In this document: in pieces, positions 51,497-59,853 of the stretch | Position numbering within the stretch: position 1 is the stretch's first letter | Layout of the letters: each line of letters starts with the position of its first letter | NCBI GenBank assembly: GCA_934169745.1 | Contig: CAKPOE010000002.1 | Coordinates: 1-64,000, forward strand | DNA length: 64,000 bases | Reading direction: 5' to 3' | DNA from: an uncultured Clostridia bacterium | Lineage (GTDB): Bacteria > Bacillota > Clostridia > TANB77 > UBA1234 | Notes under the pieces: model-generated | The model's input: only the letters and a program-made list of their open reading frames with translations | Database searches by the model: none | Told to the model about the DNA's origin: nothing | Made by a program: the position numbers and the translations under genes

Positions 51497-52133
51497 TTAG
51501 AAAAACATTATATAAATTCCCATTACAATTAATATTATACCTGAAAGTATTTTAACTGTCTTATAATTTTTCTTTATGAAATCAAAAAACTCTTTTAGCT
51601 TTTCGATTAAAACAGCTGAAATCACAAATGGTATTCCAAAGCCAATCGAATACACCAACATCAACAAAATACCTTGCACGATGTTCTGTTTATTCGCAAT
51701 TAATAGTAATGCAGAACCCAGAAAAGAGCCTATGCATGGTGTCCAGCTTATTGAAAACAACATTCCAAACAATACTGTTTTAAAAAATGTAAAATCTTCG
51801 ATTTTCCTTTTTATTCTAAACTCTTTATTTAAAAATTTTATATTGAATATGCCTATATAATTTAATCCAAGTATAATAATTATAATTCCGAAACAAAAAT
51901 TTAATATACTTTTGTATTTCAGAAGCTAATGCACCAGCAAAACTTGCAACAATAGCAAAAGCGATAAATACAATTGTATTACCAATAACAAAACCAAGTG
52001 AATTAATTACTGCCTTGGTTGCTTTCGAATCTTCTTTTCCCGCAAAATAAGAAATGTATATTGGCAACATCGGTAATACACAAGGAGAAATAAAACTCGC
52101 TATTCCCTCTAAAAAAGTAAATATGTACTCCAT
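51497..52133 (-). pseudogene. ccdA: CcdA-family membrane thiol-disulfide transporter, single frameshift
   Basis: Start ATG 52133 (GGAGGAAAG upstream). Frame 1 carries ASFISPCVLPMLPIYISYF (first Cys). Near 51905 the reading frame breaks at AAATTTTT; removing one A continues as YINFCFGIIIIILGLNYIG and then SISWTPCIGSFLGSALLL (second Cys motif) to the stop at 51497, giving a normal CcdA of about 211 residues. CcdA moves reducing equivalents across the membrane to proteins such as the neighbouring thioredoxin. Confidence 0.87.
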
Positions 52134-52204
52134 CTTTCCTCCATTCATATAAAACAAAAAAGAATATTTTTATTAAATAATCATAAACTTAATTAGGTGA
52201 TAAA

Positions 52205-52669
52205 ATGATAATAAATTTAAAATACTTGTTCTTTAGTATAATATTTTCAAATCTGTTTGGACTCGTTGGCAATCTCCTTGGAAATGCCGCCATGGGATTT
52301 GATACTATAATAAAACCAAGTTTTAATCCACCAGCCATATTGTTTCCAATTGTATGGTTTATTTTGTACACTTTAATGGGAGTTTCATCATACATAATTT
52401 ACACTTCTAAATCAGATAAAAAAGATACCGCATTAAAAGTATACATTATACAATTAATAATAAATGCATTATGGCCTTTATTTTTCTTCAATTTAAAATG
52501 GTACCTATTTTCGTTCTTGTGGATTATAATTATGCTAGTCTTTGTAATAATAATGTCAATTCGATTTTACAAAATAAACAAAACTGCTGCATACCTTCAA
52601 ATCCCATATATTATTTGGCTTATATTTGCCGGCGTGCTAAATTTTAACATTTTCTTACTCAACAAATAA
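52205..52669 (+). CDS. tspO: TspO/MBR family membrane protein
   Basis: 154 residues, five membrane helices. Family motifs: KPSFNPPAILFPIVWFILYTLMG, the WPLFFFNLKW region, and IPYIIWLIFAGVLNFNI. TspO proteins bind porphyrins and related ligands. AGGTG precedes the ATG. Divergent to ccdA. Confidence 0.9.
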   Translation: MIINLKYLFFSIIFSNLFGLVGNLLGNAAMGFDTIIKPSFNPPAILFPIVWFILYTLMGVSSYIIYTSKSDKKDTALKVYIIQLIINALWPLFFFNLKWYLFSFLWIIIMLVFVIIMSIRFYKINKTAAYLQIPYIIWLIFAGVLNFNIFLLNK

Positions 52670-52677
52670 TTTTTTAA

Positions 52678-53265
52678 TTATTTTAATGTTGGAAAATCTT
52701 TTATCGAGTATCCAAACTTTATTATTTCTTCATAAATTCTGCTTATAGGAAGACCAACAACATTTGTATAGCTTCCATCAACTTTTGAGATAAATAAAGA
52801 ACCACACGTTTCTATTGAATAGCCTGCACAATTATACACCGACTTTTCATTGTCAATGTACCAATTGACCTCCTCATCAGACATTTCTTTAAAATGTACT
52901 GCTGTCTTATCCACGAATGTAATATTTTTATTTTTGTCTAAATCAATGATTGTCACACCTGTTACGGCATAATTTACTTTACCTGAAAGTTTCTTTATAT
53001 TTTTGAAAGCTTCTTCTCTGTCCTTTGGTTTTTCAAACTTTTCATTATCCATATATCCGATAGTATCAGCGGAAATGATAATTCCAGAAGAAGCTCTTTT
53101 AGAAACTTCTTGTGCTTTTCTCCTTGATAATTCCATAACATATTCTTCCGGAGAATTAAACTCTATATCTTCCGAAACATTGCTTGGCATAGTCTCGCAC
53201 TCAAGTCCTGCCATATTTATCAAGTTTTTTCTCCATTTTGAATTTGATGCTAATATAAGTTTCAT
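52678..53265 (-). CDS. maf: Maf family nucleotide pyrophosphatase
   Basis: 195 residues. LASNSKWRKNLINMAGL at the N-terminus (usual S-x-x-R motif), ISADTIGYMDNE, and YNCAGYSIE as in Maf. Hydrolyses non-canonical nucleotides and can inhibit septation. The start overlaps the previous stop (TAATG). Confidence 0.92.
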   Translation of the reverse strand: MKLILASNSKWRKNLINMAGLECETMPSNVSEDIEFNSPEEYVMELSRRKAQEVSKRASSGIIISADTIGYMDNEKFEKPKDREEAFKNIKKLSGKVNYAVTGVTIIDLDKNKNITFVDKTAVHFKEMSDEEVNWYIDNEKSVYNCAGYSIETCGSLFISKVDGSYTNVVGLPISRIYEEIIKFGYSIKDFPTLK

Positions 53266-53801
53266 TAATTTTCTCCTTCTTTTACTAATTCAACATATTC
53301 GTTTGAAGACGCAGAAATGTTAACATCTTTATTTATAACAAGAACTGGCTCTTCAAAATCCAACTTTAGTCTTAGTGCATACGTAACTCCATCCGTGCTT
53401 ACCGCAAGTATTCCACTACCTTTATATTCCTTATTGGTACTTTTTTCTGTTCCAACAAATTTAAATTCCATATACGATGTCCCAGCAGCACCGTCTCTAT
53501 TGATTATTTCAAATTCAGTTATATTAACATTTGAATTATCGTTAGTTGAATCAACACTTGTATAAACACTAATATTTTTCAGCTCACTTTTTTCCAACAA
53601 ATATTCCACTTCATATCTATTACTTACACTTATATTGTCTTCTGTTTCATACGATTGTGTTCCAATAAAAACATATTCAAATGTGCTATCATCTTTTACA
53701 GACGGTATATCATCAGTATTAACATCTTTATTTCTTAACTCAAACAAAACAAATATAAACATTATCACTAAAATCATTGAAATTATTATTTTATTTTTCA
53801 T
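53265..53801 (-). CDS. Unknown anchored extracellular protein
   Basis: 178 residues from the ATG at 53801. An N-terminal hydrophobic segment (about 4-20) without lipobox Cys, then a beta-rich region with strands such as YEVEYLLEKSELKNISVY and GAAGTSYMEFKFVG. No family is recognised. Translationally coupled to maf. Confidence 0.65.
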   Translation of the reverse strand: MKNKIIISMILVIMFIFVLFELRNKDVNTDDIPSVKDDSTFEYVFIGTQSYETEDNISVSNRYEVEYLLEKSELKNISVYTSVDSTNDNSNVNITEFEIINRDGAAGTSYMEFKFVGTEKSTNKEYKGSGILAVSTDGVTYALRLKLDFEEPVLVINKDVNISASSNEYVELVKEGEN

Positions 53802-53820
53802 AACAATCATCCACCTCTAA

Positions 53821-54498
53821 TTATTGATTAGGGTTTCCAACATATAGTGTCGTTGCCAATTTTGATATAGGCATAGATTGTAGCCAAACTGTACCAGGGC
53901 CTTTAAGTGTAGTAACAAATAGTCCTTCTCCGCCAAACACTATATTCTTCAATCCTTTCACTGTTTCAATATCCATCTGTACAGATTCCTGCATTGCTGC
54001 CAAATAACCATTATCTACTATCAATTTTTCGCCAACTGCTAATTCTTTTTTTACAACATCACCATCAATCTCCAAGTACACTTTACCTGGTCCAGTCATC
54101 TTTTGCATTATAAAACCTTCTCCACCAAAAAAGCCCGCACCAAGTTTCTTTTTAAAATGCATTTTCATATTCACTGAAGCTTCTGAACATAAAAAAGCAC
54201 TTTTTTGAGCAATTATACTTTCGCCTTCTTTTAAATCCACTTCAAGAATTTGACCAGGAAAACATGATGAAAAAGCAATTTCAGCATTATCACTTTCAGC
54301 TGTGAATACATTCATAAATAATGATTCACCCGCTAAAGCTCTTCCAAGGCCTTTCATTATTCCTCCATTTGTAGATGTAGACATTTTAATATTTTCACTC
54401 ATCCAGCTCATACCACCGTTTTCTGATACAATACTTTCTCCTTTTTGCAATCTTATTGTAACCACAGGTAAACTATTTCCACTAATTATTGCTTGCAT
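53821..54498 (-). CDS. AIM24/TIGR00266 family protein
   Basis: 225 residues. Beta-rich repeated fold: VTIRLQKGESIVSENGGMSWMS, GESLFMNVFTAESDNAEIAFSS, FGGEGLFVTTLKGPGTVWLQ. Family TIGR00266, function unclear; relatives in yeast are mitochondrial Aim24. AAAGGAG precedes the ATG. Confidence 0.92.
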   Translation of the reverse strand: MQAIISGNSLPVVTIRLQKGESIVSENGGMSWMSENIKMSTSTNGGIMKGLGRALAGESLFMNVFTAESDNAEIAFSSCFPGQILEVDLKEGESIIAQKSAFLCSEASVNMKMHFKKKLGAGFFGGEGFIMQKMTGPGKVYLEIDGDVVKKELAVGEKLIVDNGYLAAMQESVQMDIETVKGLKNIVFGGEGLFVTTLKGPGTVWLQSMPISKLATTLYVGNPNQ

Positions 54499-54578
54499 AA
54501 TAACATCTCCTTTATATTTTTTATAAAATCATCCATATTATACCATATCAAACTCTTTACTTCAACATAGAAGCCCCA

Positions 54579-54608
54579 ATAAAAAAGGTAGTCAAAAATG
54601 ACTACCTT
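54579..54608 (-). terminator. Terminator of traX
   Basis: Minus strand AAGGTAGTC pairs with GACTACCTT around a 6-base loop, then TTTTATT. Confidence 0.88.
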
Positions 54609-54612
54609 AAAA

Positions 54613-55356
54613 TTAATTGAAGAGCAAAGGAATATTACCATACACCATAATTCGTAAAATGCCAATTACAAAAAGATGTAATGGATAATACGCATAAAAA
54701 AACCATTTTAACCACTTAGTTTTTCCTTTCTCACCATTATAGTTACTCAAAAGAGGATACGCTAATATGGTTGCAAAAGTAATGATTCCATACGCTTTAT
54801 CAACAAACAAATATGAAATAACTGCATAGATTGCAAGCCAGAAATACATACTTCCAAATTGCTTCTTTAAATTACCTCTATTTGAATACATTGATAGTAT
54901 CGCCATAACCGCAATACAACTCCAGTCAGCACAAAATGTGATAGCACAAATTATAAGTACAAGCAAAACTTGTTGCCATTTTTTTAATTCTGTTTTGTTT
55001 GTAATATATAGTGCCACGACAGCAAAAGCAAGCGACCACATTATGCTAGTTTGATTAAATATATTACCAGTACTAAAAGGTATATAATTTATACCAAAAG
55101 CAAAACAGTAAGCAAAATGTGATATAATCGCAAATATGAACATCCTAGTTATGTACTTCTTAAGATTTCTCGTATAAAAAAATCCCTCACATACAAAGAA
55201 GAACATTATCGGCGCTGTAAGTCTACCAATGACATGAAGTATTGAGTTTAGGTATACATTTTGAAGAGTTGGGTACAACAAATCAGCTATGTGATCCACA
55301 GTCATCGCGATTATCGCAATCATTTTGAGGTGGTTGGAATTCAATTTTTTCTGCAA
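54613..55356 (-). CDS. TraX family membrane protein
   Basis: 247 residues, about eight membrane helices. TraX signatures: KMIAIIAMTVDHIADLLYP, HVIGRLTAPIMFFFVCEGF, and FFYAYYPLHLFVIGILR. Probable membrane acetyl- or acyltransferase; in F plasmids TraX acetylates pilin. Intact paralogue of the broken gene at 28670. Start is TTG at 55356 with AAAGGAG about 10 bases upstream. Confidence 0.92.
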   Translation of the reverse strand: MQKKLNSNHLKMIAIIAMTVDHIADLLYPTLQNVYLNSILHVIGRLTAPIMFFFVCEGFFYTRNLKKYITRMFIFAIISHFAYCFAFGINYIPFSTGNIFNQTSIMWSLAFAVVALYITNKTELKKWQQVLLVLIICAITFCADWSCIAVMAILSMYSNRGNLKKQFGSMYFWLAIYAVISYLFVDKAYGIITFATILAYPLLSNYNGEKGKTKWLKWFFYAYYPLHLFVIGILRIMVYGNIPLLFN

Positions 55357-55472
55357 AGCCTTTCACTCCTTTTGTCGAAAAAATCGACAGTCTTTATATG
55401 TTTTCTACGCACGAATTGTATCATGTTTTCTTCTTTATGTCAACATTATTTTCGCTATTACACTACCTCTTA

Positions 55473-56528
55473 TTAATCAAATCTTTTCCTATTTTTATTC
55501 ATCTTTGAAATATTTTTAAATTTCTCTCTTTTTGTATTTAAATAATCCTCGTTATCATTGTTATATCTTGCTTCATTTTGAAGTTTAATGTATGAATTAA
55601 ATCGTTCGATTGATAACTCACCATTTTGTATTGCCTCTAATATCTTACATCCTGGCTCATTGGTATGTGTACAATCTGAAAATTTACACTTTCCAAAATA
55701 TTGTTCTACATCCTGAAAAGTTTTATCTAAACCTTCACTAATATCCCACATTCCAAGTTCCCTCATTCCAGGTGTATCTATAATCATTGCACCATTTGGA
55801 AGCATTATCAAATTTCTTGACGTAGTTGTATGTCTACCTCTTGAATCCTCTTCTCTAATCTCCGACGTCTTCATTACTTCTTTACCGTACAAGGTATTTA
55901 AAAGTGTAGACTTTCCAACTCCTGAAGAGCCAAGAAATACAACTGTATTTCCCTTTTGAAAATACTTTTTAATATCTTCCAAACCTTCACCTGTTTTGGT
56001 GCTAATAGCATAAACATCAACACCTATAGCAATGCTTTCTACTTCATTTATATAACTCTCATAATCATCTACTAAATCTCTTTTGGTAAGAATAATTACA
56101 GGAATTGCTTGTGATTGCCATGATAATGTTAGGTACCTCTCTAGTCTATTTAAATTAAAGTTATTGTTCAATGACTGCATTATAAAAACATAATCAAAAT
56201 TAGCAGCCACCAATTGTTCATGTTGTTTGTGTAATTCGTGATTCTTATCGCTCGATGATGCAGCCCTAGAAAATGAACTTTCCCTTTTTAGCGTTTCACA
56301 AACCAAACTATCTCCACTATCATTCCACTCAATAAGAACAAAGTCGCCCGTAGTAGGATATACCGCACTGGGATTATCATAGAAACATCCTCTCTTAATT
56401 TTTGCATATCCAAAACCATTATCACATACAAATTCATATCTATCTTTGTGTGTCGCAATTATTCTTGCTACAATTTTATTATTTTCTTGTTCAATATTTC
56501 CTTTAAATCCATAATCTCTTATATCCAT
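55473..56528 (-). CDS. rsgA: Ribosome small-subunit-dependent GTPase RsgA
   Basis: 351 residues. N-terminal OB fold, circularly permuted GTPase with ILTKRDLVD (G4), FLGSSGVGKSTLLN (G1) and IDTPGMRELG (G3), and C-terminal zinc site CKFSDCTHTNEPGC. Helps 30S maturation. GAGGAG before ATG. Confidence 0.97.
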   Translation of the reverse strand: MDIRDYGFKGNIEQENNKIVARIIATHKDRYEFVCDNGFGYAKIKRGCFYDNPSAVYPTTGDFVLIEWNDSGDSLVCETLKRESSFSRAASSSDKNHELHKQHEQLVAANFDYVFIMQSLNNNFNLNRLERYLTLSWQSQAIPVIILTKRDLVDDYESYINEVESIAIGVDVYAISTKTGEGLEDIKKYFQKGNTVVFLGSSGVGKSTLLNTLYGKEVMKTSEIREEDSRGRHTTTSRNLIMLPNGAMIIDTPGMRELGMWDISEGLDKTFQDVEQYFGKCKFSDCTHTNEPGCKILEAIQNGELSIERFNSYIKLQNEARYNNDNEDYLNTKREKFKNISKMNKNRKRFD

Positions 56529-56544
56529 ATTTCTCCTCTTAATT

Positions 56545-57030
56545 TTATTTATTTGCTTCCAAATAGCTAATCATCGGCTCTAAATTTGACTTTGACACAA
56601 AATTTTCTCCGTACTTAAATAATTTTATTAATTCTTGATCCTCTGGTTTATTGCCTAATTCAATCATTTTTCCAATCCATTGTAATAACTTTCTTTTACA
56701 AAAACTTAATTTATTGTAGTCTAGTCCACCTCTTAAATAAAAGAATTCTTTATCCACTTTGTTTCTTTCAACTAAAGATTTTTTATATAGTTCTTCTTCT
56801 GGATAAATTCCAACGGCGCCAACACATTTTACATTGTACCTCTTAGCTTTTGTCAATCCTTTGATTTTTGTTGCTGATATCCATCCCAAAAACACAACTT
56901 CATCATTCTTTTTAAGATTTTTTCTAGCCTCTCTATTTGTTAAAGCTGGTATTTCTAGCCTTTTGCTCAACATCTCTGCATATTGTTTTGTATGTCCTGT
57001 ACTACTTTCATATACAATTGCTTTTACCAT
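56545..57030 (-). CDS. Flavodoxin-domain protein
   Basis: 161 residues. Flavodoxin fold with the FMN phosphate loop ESSTGHTKQYAEM, then VVFLGWISATKIKG and GAVGIYPEEEL. Related to Flavodoxin_5/HemG-type domains. An electron-carrier or sensing role is likely; partner unknown. Near-adjacent to rsgA and the upstream unknown gene. Confidence 0.85.
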   Translation of the reverse strand: MVKAIVYESSTGHTKQYAEMLSKRLEIPALTNREARKNLKKNDEVVFLGWISATKIKGLTKAKRYNVKCVGAVGIYPEEELYKKSLVERNKVDKEFFYLRGGLDYNKLSFCKRKLLQWIGKMIELGNKPEDQELIKLFKYGENFVSKSNLEPMISYLEANK

Positions 57031-57048
57031 TTCTTTTTCTCCAATCTA

Positions 57049-57531
57049 TTATAATTCTTTGCTTACTATGTCCTTTACAATTTGCATTCCTATAGCAATA
57101 CTACCTTGTTCTGTTGGAATAACTACTATATCATCATCTGCCGTACACGTGAAAAGCCTGCAATTCACTTTATTATATTTGCCGTTTAAAAAATCTTGCT
57201 TATTATTCATTATATCTATGCCTATAAATAGAGATACCACTTTTACTGCTACATCATCTGCATCTACACCTGTGCTTTTATAAAATTCTCTAACCATTCC
57301 TTCTATTTTTTGATACTCTTTTATATCCACTGTTGCAGGAAAAGCATCTACTATTTTTTCTTCTTCATTTAAGGTCATGCAAATATTTTTGTCATTCCAC
57401 TTCCCTAAACATACATTTAAACCTATTTTTTCTCTATTTGAATATGCCTCATTAATTGCATTTAACACATCTTCTTTTTTCTTCAATCCAATTTTTCTCC
57501 AACGTTCGGGAACATCACTTTTCCAAAACAT
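57049..57531 (-). CDS. Unknown cytosolic protein
   Basis: 160 residues from the ATG at 57531 (GAGAGGTG 7 bases upstream). Predicted mixed alpha/beta, no membrane segment. Features: WKSDVPERWRKIGLKK, VCLGKWNDKNICMTL, and VKVVSLFIGIDI. It includes four Cys. No family recognised. First gene of a probable operon with the flavodoxin and rsgA. Confidence 0.6.
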   Translation of the reverse strand: MFWKSDVPERWRKIGLKKKEDVLNAINEAYSNREKIGLNVCLGKWNDKNICMTLNEEEKIVDAFPATVDIKEYQKIEGMVREFYKSTGVDADDVAVKVVSLFIGIDIMNNKQDFLNGKYNKVNCRLFTCTADDDIVVIPTEQGSIAIGMQIVKDIVSKEL

Positions 57532-57674
57532 TTTAATCACCTCTCAAACAATTTTTATACTAAAAAAACGCCGTCATATTGCTTAAATAACTTTATCATA
57601 CTTATAAGCAGAAAACAATAGATACTCATATCCCCCAAACATTTTCATAAAATAAATTTATCTTTTTTTGATAT

Positions 57675-57815
57675 GGTTAAAACATATTTTGAACGAATTT
57701 AGTCAAAATATGTCATTAAAACTATTTTTTGTCACTTTTTGTATCATAAAAAACAAAGCACATTTTTATCTGCGCTTTGTTTTTTTATTATTCGTGATTC
57801 TCTTTTTCCTGACAT
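57675..57815. repeat. Dispersed repeat, short form
   Basis: TTAAAACATATTTTGAACGAATTT (57677-57700) is directly followed by TCAAAATATGTCATTAAAAC and a terminator hairpin (CAAAGC...GCTTTG). Both halves recur at 59480-59838, but there 240 bases of gene lie between them. The terminator half serves the gene ending at 57836. Confidence 0.7.
57753..57787. terminator. Bidirectional terminator in repeat, copy 1
   Basis: ACAAAGCAC and GCGCTTTGT pair (one mismatch), T runs on both strands. Confidence 0.75.
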
Positions 57816-57835
57816 GTCTACTATATACTATTTTT

Positions 57836-59218
57836 CTAATCTGCTATTTTAACATAATACTTTATATCTGCATTTATCGGATCAAGGACTTGAGCTTCTA
57901 TTCCCTCTGTTCCGTGATCTACTAGCACACATATATAAGTCCAAGTTATACCTTCTGAGATATCAGTATTACTTTTATCAACACCATTCAAAATAAATTT
58001 AGTTGGAGTGCAAACGATTGTATATACATCATTTTCTGTTATTTTCCCGGAACTGTTAGAAATCATGGCATCAAATTTGTTTTCATCTATATCTGCTACC
58101 GCCATACCTGCTTTACCAATTAATATTTGAGTTGTTCCATACCAATAATTATCATCTAAATCATTTAAAGATTTATACCACCAAAATTGTCCATCTTCAA
58201 ATTTCCAGTATACTTCAGAATCACTTAAAATTCTCCAACCGCCATTTATTGATTTAATCTTTCCTAAATTGCCTGTTCGTAACTCTGAATATGCATTCCA
58301 ATTCCTTAAAGAATTTAAGAAATCATACAATTCATCATCATAAATTACATTTCCATCTGAATTGTCATCTTGCTTTGTAGAAGTTTGTTCATATATCTTT
58401 ATTATATTTATATTTTTTAACGATTCTATTGCTCTTTTATCATTTTCTTCCACATTTTCACTTGCATTTGTCATAAATGATAATATTGCATTCTTTTCAG
58501 GAGATACAAGTAAAATATATTTACCTTTAATTTGCGTAGCAGAAACGCCATACGTATATGTGGCATAATAAATATCATCAGTTAATTTACTAAATCCATT
58601 ACTTCCACTATAAATATTTATTGTACTATTATTAACGTCATTATTCCAAAGGTCATAGAATATTTGATATAATTCTTTTTGTCCAGAAGTAGTGTCAAAA
58701 TTAGATATTGAACCAGATAACGGACTCTTCCCAACAGGGATTAAAAATGAGCTTTCATTTTTATACTTCAAAGCCTCTTGACCATTAGATAAAGTAACTA
58801 TTGACCAATTTTTATCATACTTTAAACTATATCCATCACCATAATAATATGCACTATCACTTAGTAACAATGTTGCGACAATAATAAATAAAACAGTTAA
58901 AACAAGACCTATACTACTTAAAACTATACCTGCTTTATTTACGCCTTTTTTAACTTTGCTCTTAATTCCCAATATCAATCCAACAATACCTGTTAGTATA
59001 GATATACGGAAGGATCCCAATGAAGTAAGAAGAGAAATTATACCTAAAATTAAAGAAGCTATTCCTAATTTGTTTGATTCCTTTTCAGTATTACTATAAC
59101 TTTCTGCATGTTGATTTTCATTAATATTTGCCAAATCACTTTTTTCTAATGCTTCCCCACATTTTTGGCAATACTTGCTACTTTCGTCATTTAGTGCTCC
59201 ACATTTTGGACAATACAT
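57836..59218 (-). CDS. Zinc-ribbon and DUF4190 membrane protein
   Basis: 460 residues. N-terminal zinc ribbon (CPKCG and CQKCG, residues 3-20), two membrane helices of DUF4190 type at about 52-85 and 95-120 (ASLILGIISLLTSLG; GIVLSSIGLVLTVLFIIVA), then an extracellular region of about 340 residues with PsbP-like start (YSLKYDKNWSIVTLSNG) and a later domain NAYSELRTGNLGKIKSINGGWRI of unknown type. AAAGGGGGAA precedes the ATG. That site is a perfect 12-base match to the C-rich loop of the small RNA candidate at 31609. Confidence 0.83.
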   Translation of the reverse strand: MYCPKCGALNDESSKYCQKCGEALEKSDLANINENQHAESYSNTEKESNKLGIASLILGIISLLTSLGSFRISILTGIVGLILGIKSKVKKGVNKAGIVLSSIGLVLTVLFIIVATLLLSDSAYYYGDGYSLKYDKNWSIVTLSNGQEALKYKNESSFLIPVGKSPLSGSISNFDTTSGQKELYQIFYDLWNNDVNNSTINIYSGSNGFSKLTDDIYYATYTYGVSATQIKGKYILLVSPEKNAILSFMTNASENVEENDKRAIESLKNINIIKIYEQTSTKQDDNSDGNVIYDDELYDFLNSLRNWNAYSELRTGNLGKIKSINGGWRILSDSEVYWKFEDGQFWWYKSLNDLDDNYWYGTTQILIGKAGMAVADIDENKFDAMISNSSGKITENDVYTIVCTPTKFILNGVDKSNTDISEGITWTYICVLVDHGTEGIEAQVLDPINADIKYYVKIAD

Positions 59219-59393
59219 AAAAATTCCCCCTTTACGTTGCTTATTTTTTCTAAACTAATCTTTTGCTTTTTCAAAAAATTCGTATCAGCCCCTCCCTTCA
59301 TTTATTTTTACTAATTTTATTATATTTGTTCAATTGCATTTTTAATTTGTGTTAAAAAATCAGAAATTTCATTTACTGCTTCATCTATTTCTT

Positions 59394-59702
59394 TTATTGT
59401 TTTATCCTTATTAAATATTCTATTAAGTCGCCAAATCTAGCATCTTTTATACCTAACCCTATTGCTCCTTTTCGAATGATTAAAACATATTTTGAGCGAA
59501 TTTTCGCAAAGAAATCCGAACATATCTTTTCAATATTACTACATACACTCTCTGATACATCTCCAGAAATTACAAACGGTGGTAAATTAGAATATTTAGG
59601 TATATATATATTATCTTTATGCAAATATGTAGATGAATCATTACATAGCACAATATTTATATTTTTTTCATAATCTTCCACTTCTCCCCCAAATATAAAC
59701 AT
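59394..59702 (-). CDS. Small unknown protein
   Basis: 102 residues. Mixed alpha/beta, no signal: NINIVLCNDSSTYLHKDN, LPPFVISGDVSESV, SDFFAKIRSKYVLIIRKG. No family recognised. Start uncertain: the ATG at 59702 has a weak site, and a GTG 21 bases on follows GGGGGAG. A strong promoter (59715-59744) precedes it. Part of the coding region (59480-59503) is shared with the short repeat at 57677-57700. Confidence 0.55.
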   Translation of the reverse strand: MFIFGGEVEDYEKNINIVLCNDSSTYLHKDNIYIPKYSNLPPFVISGDVSESVCSNIEKICSDFFAKIRSKYVLIIRKGAIGLGIKDARFGDLIEYLIRIKQ

Positions 59703-59714
59703 CTCTATGTTATT

Positions 59715-59744
59715 ATTATATCATATTTTTAGTCGTTTCGTCAA
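59715..59744 (-). promoter_or_regulatory. Promoter of the 102-residue protein gene
   Basis: Minus strand TTGACG (59744-59739), 18-base spacer, TATAAT (59720-59715). The -35 lies inside the repeat's right half. Confidence 0.7.
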
Positions 59745-59779
59745 AATATGTCATTAAAACCATTTTTTGTATCAAAAAA

Positions 59780-59807
59780 ACAAAGCACATTTTTATCTGC
59801 GCTTTGT
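59780..59807. terminator. Terminator in repeat, copy 2, after rlmCD
   Basis: ACAAAGC and GCTTTGT pair; A and T runs flank it on the left side (minus-strand T run). Confidence 0.7.
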
Positions 59808-59853
59808 TGGTTATTATTCATTATTCACTTTTTCCTAAAAAGATTGAAGTTAA

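Larger units (their letters stand above)
59480..59838. repeat. Dispersed repeat, long form enclosing most of a small gene
   Basis: Left half TTAAAACATATTTTGAGCGAATTT (59480-59503) and right half from 59740 (TCAAAATATGTCATTAAAAC plus terminator) match the short form at 57675-57815. The halves form a 14-base inverted pair. Confidence 0.65.

Noticed and set aside
10137..52133. Programmed ribosomal frameshifting as the reason for split genes
   Set aside because: The five sites share no slippery heptamer or downstream structure and the families are not known for it.
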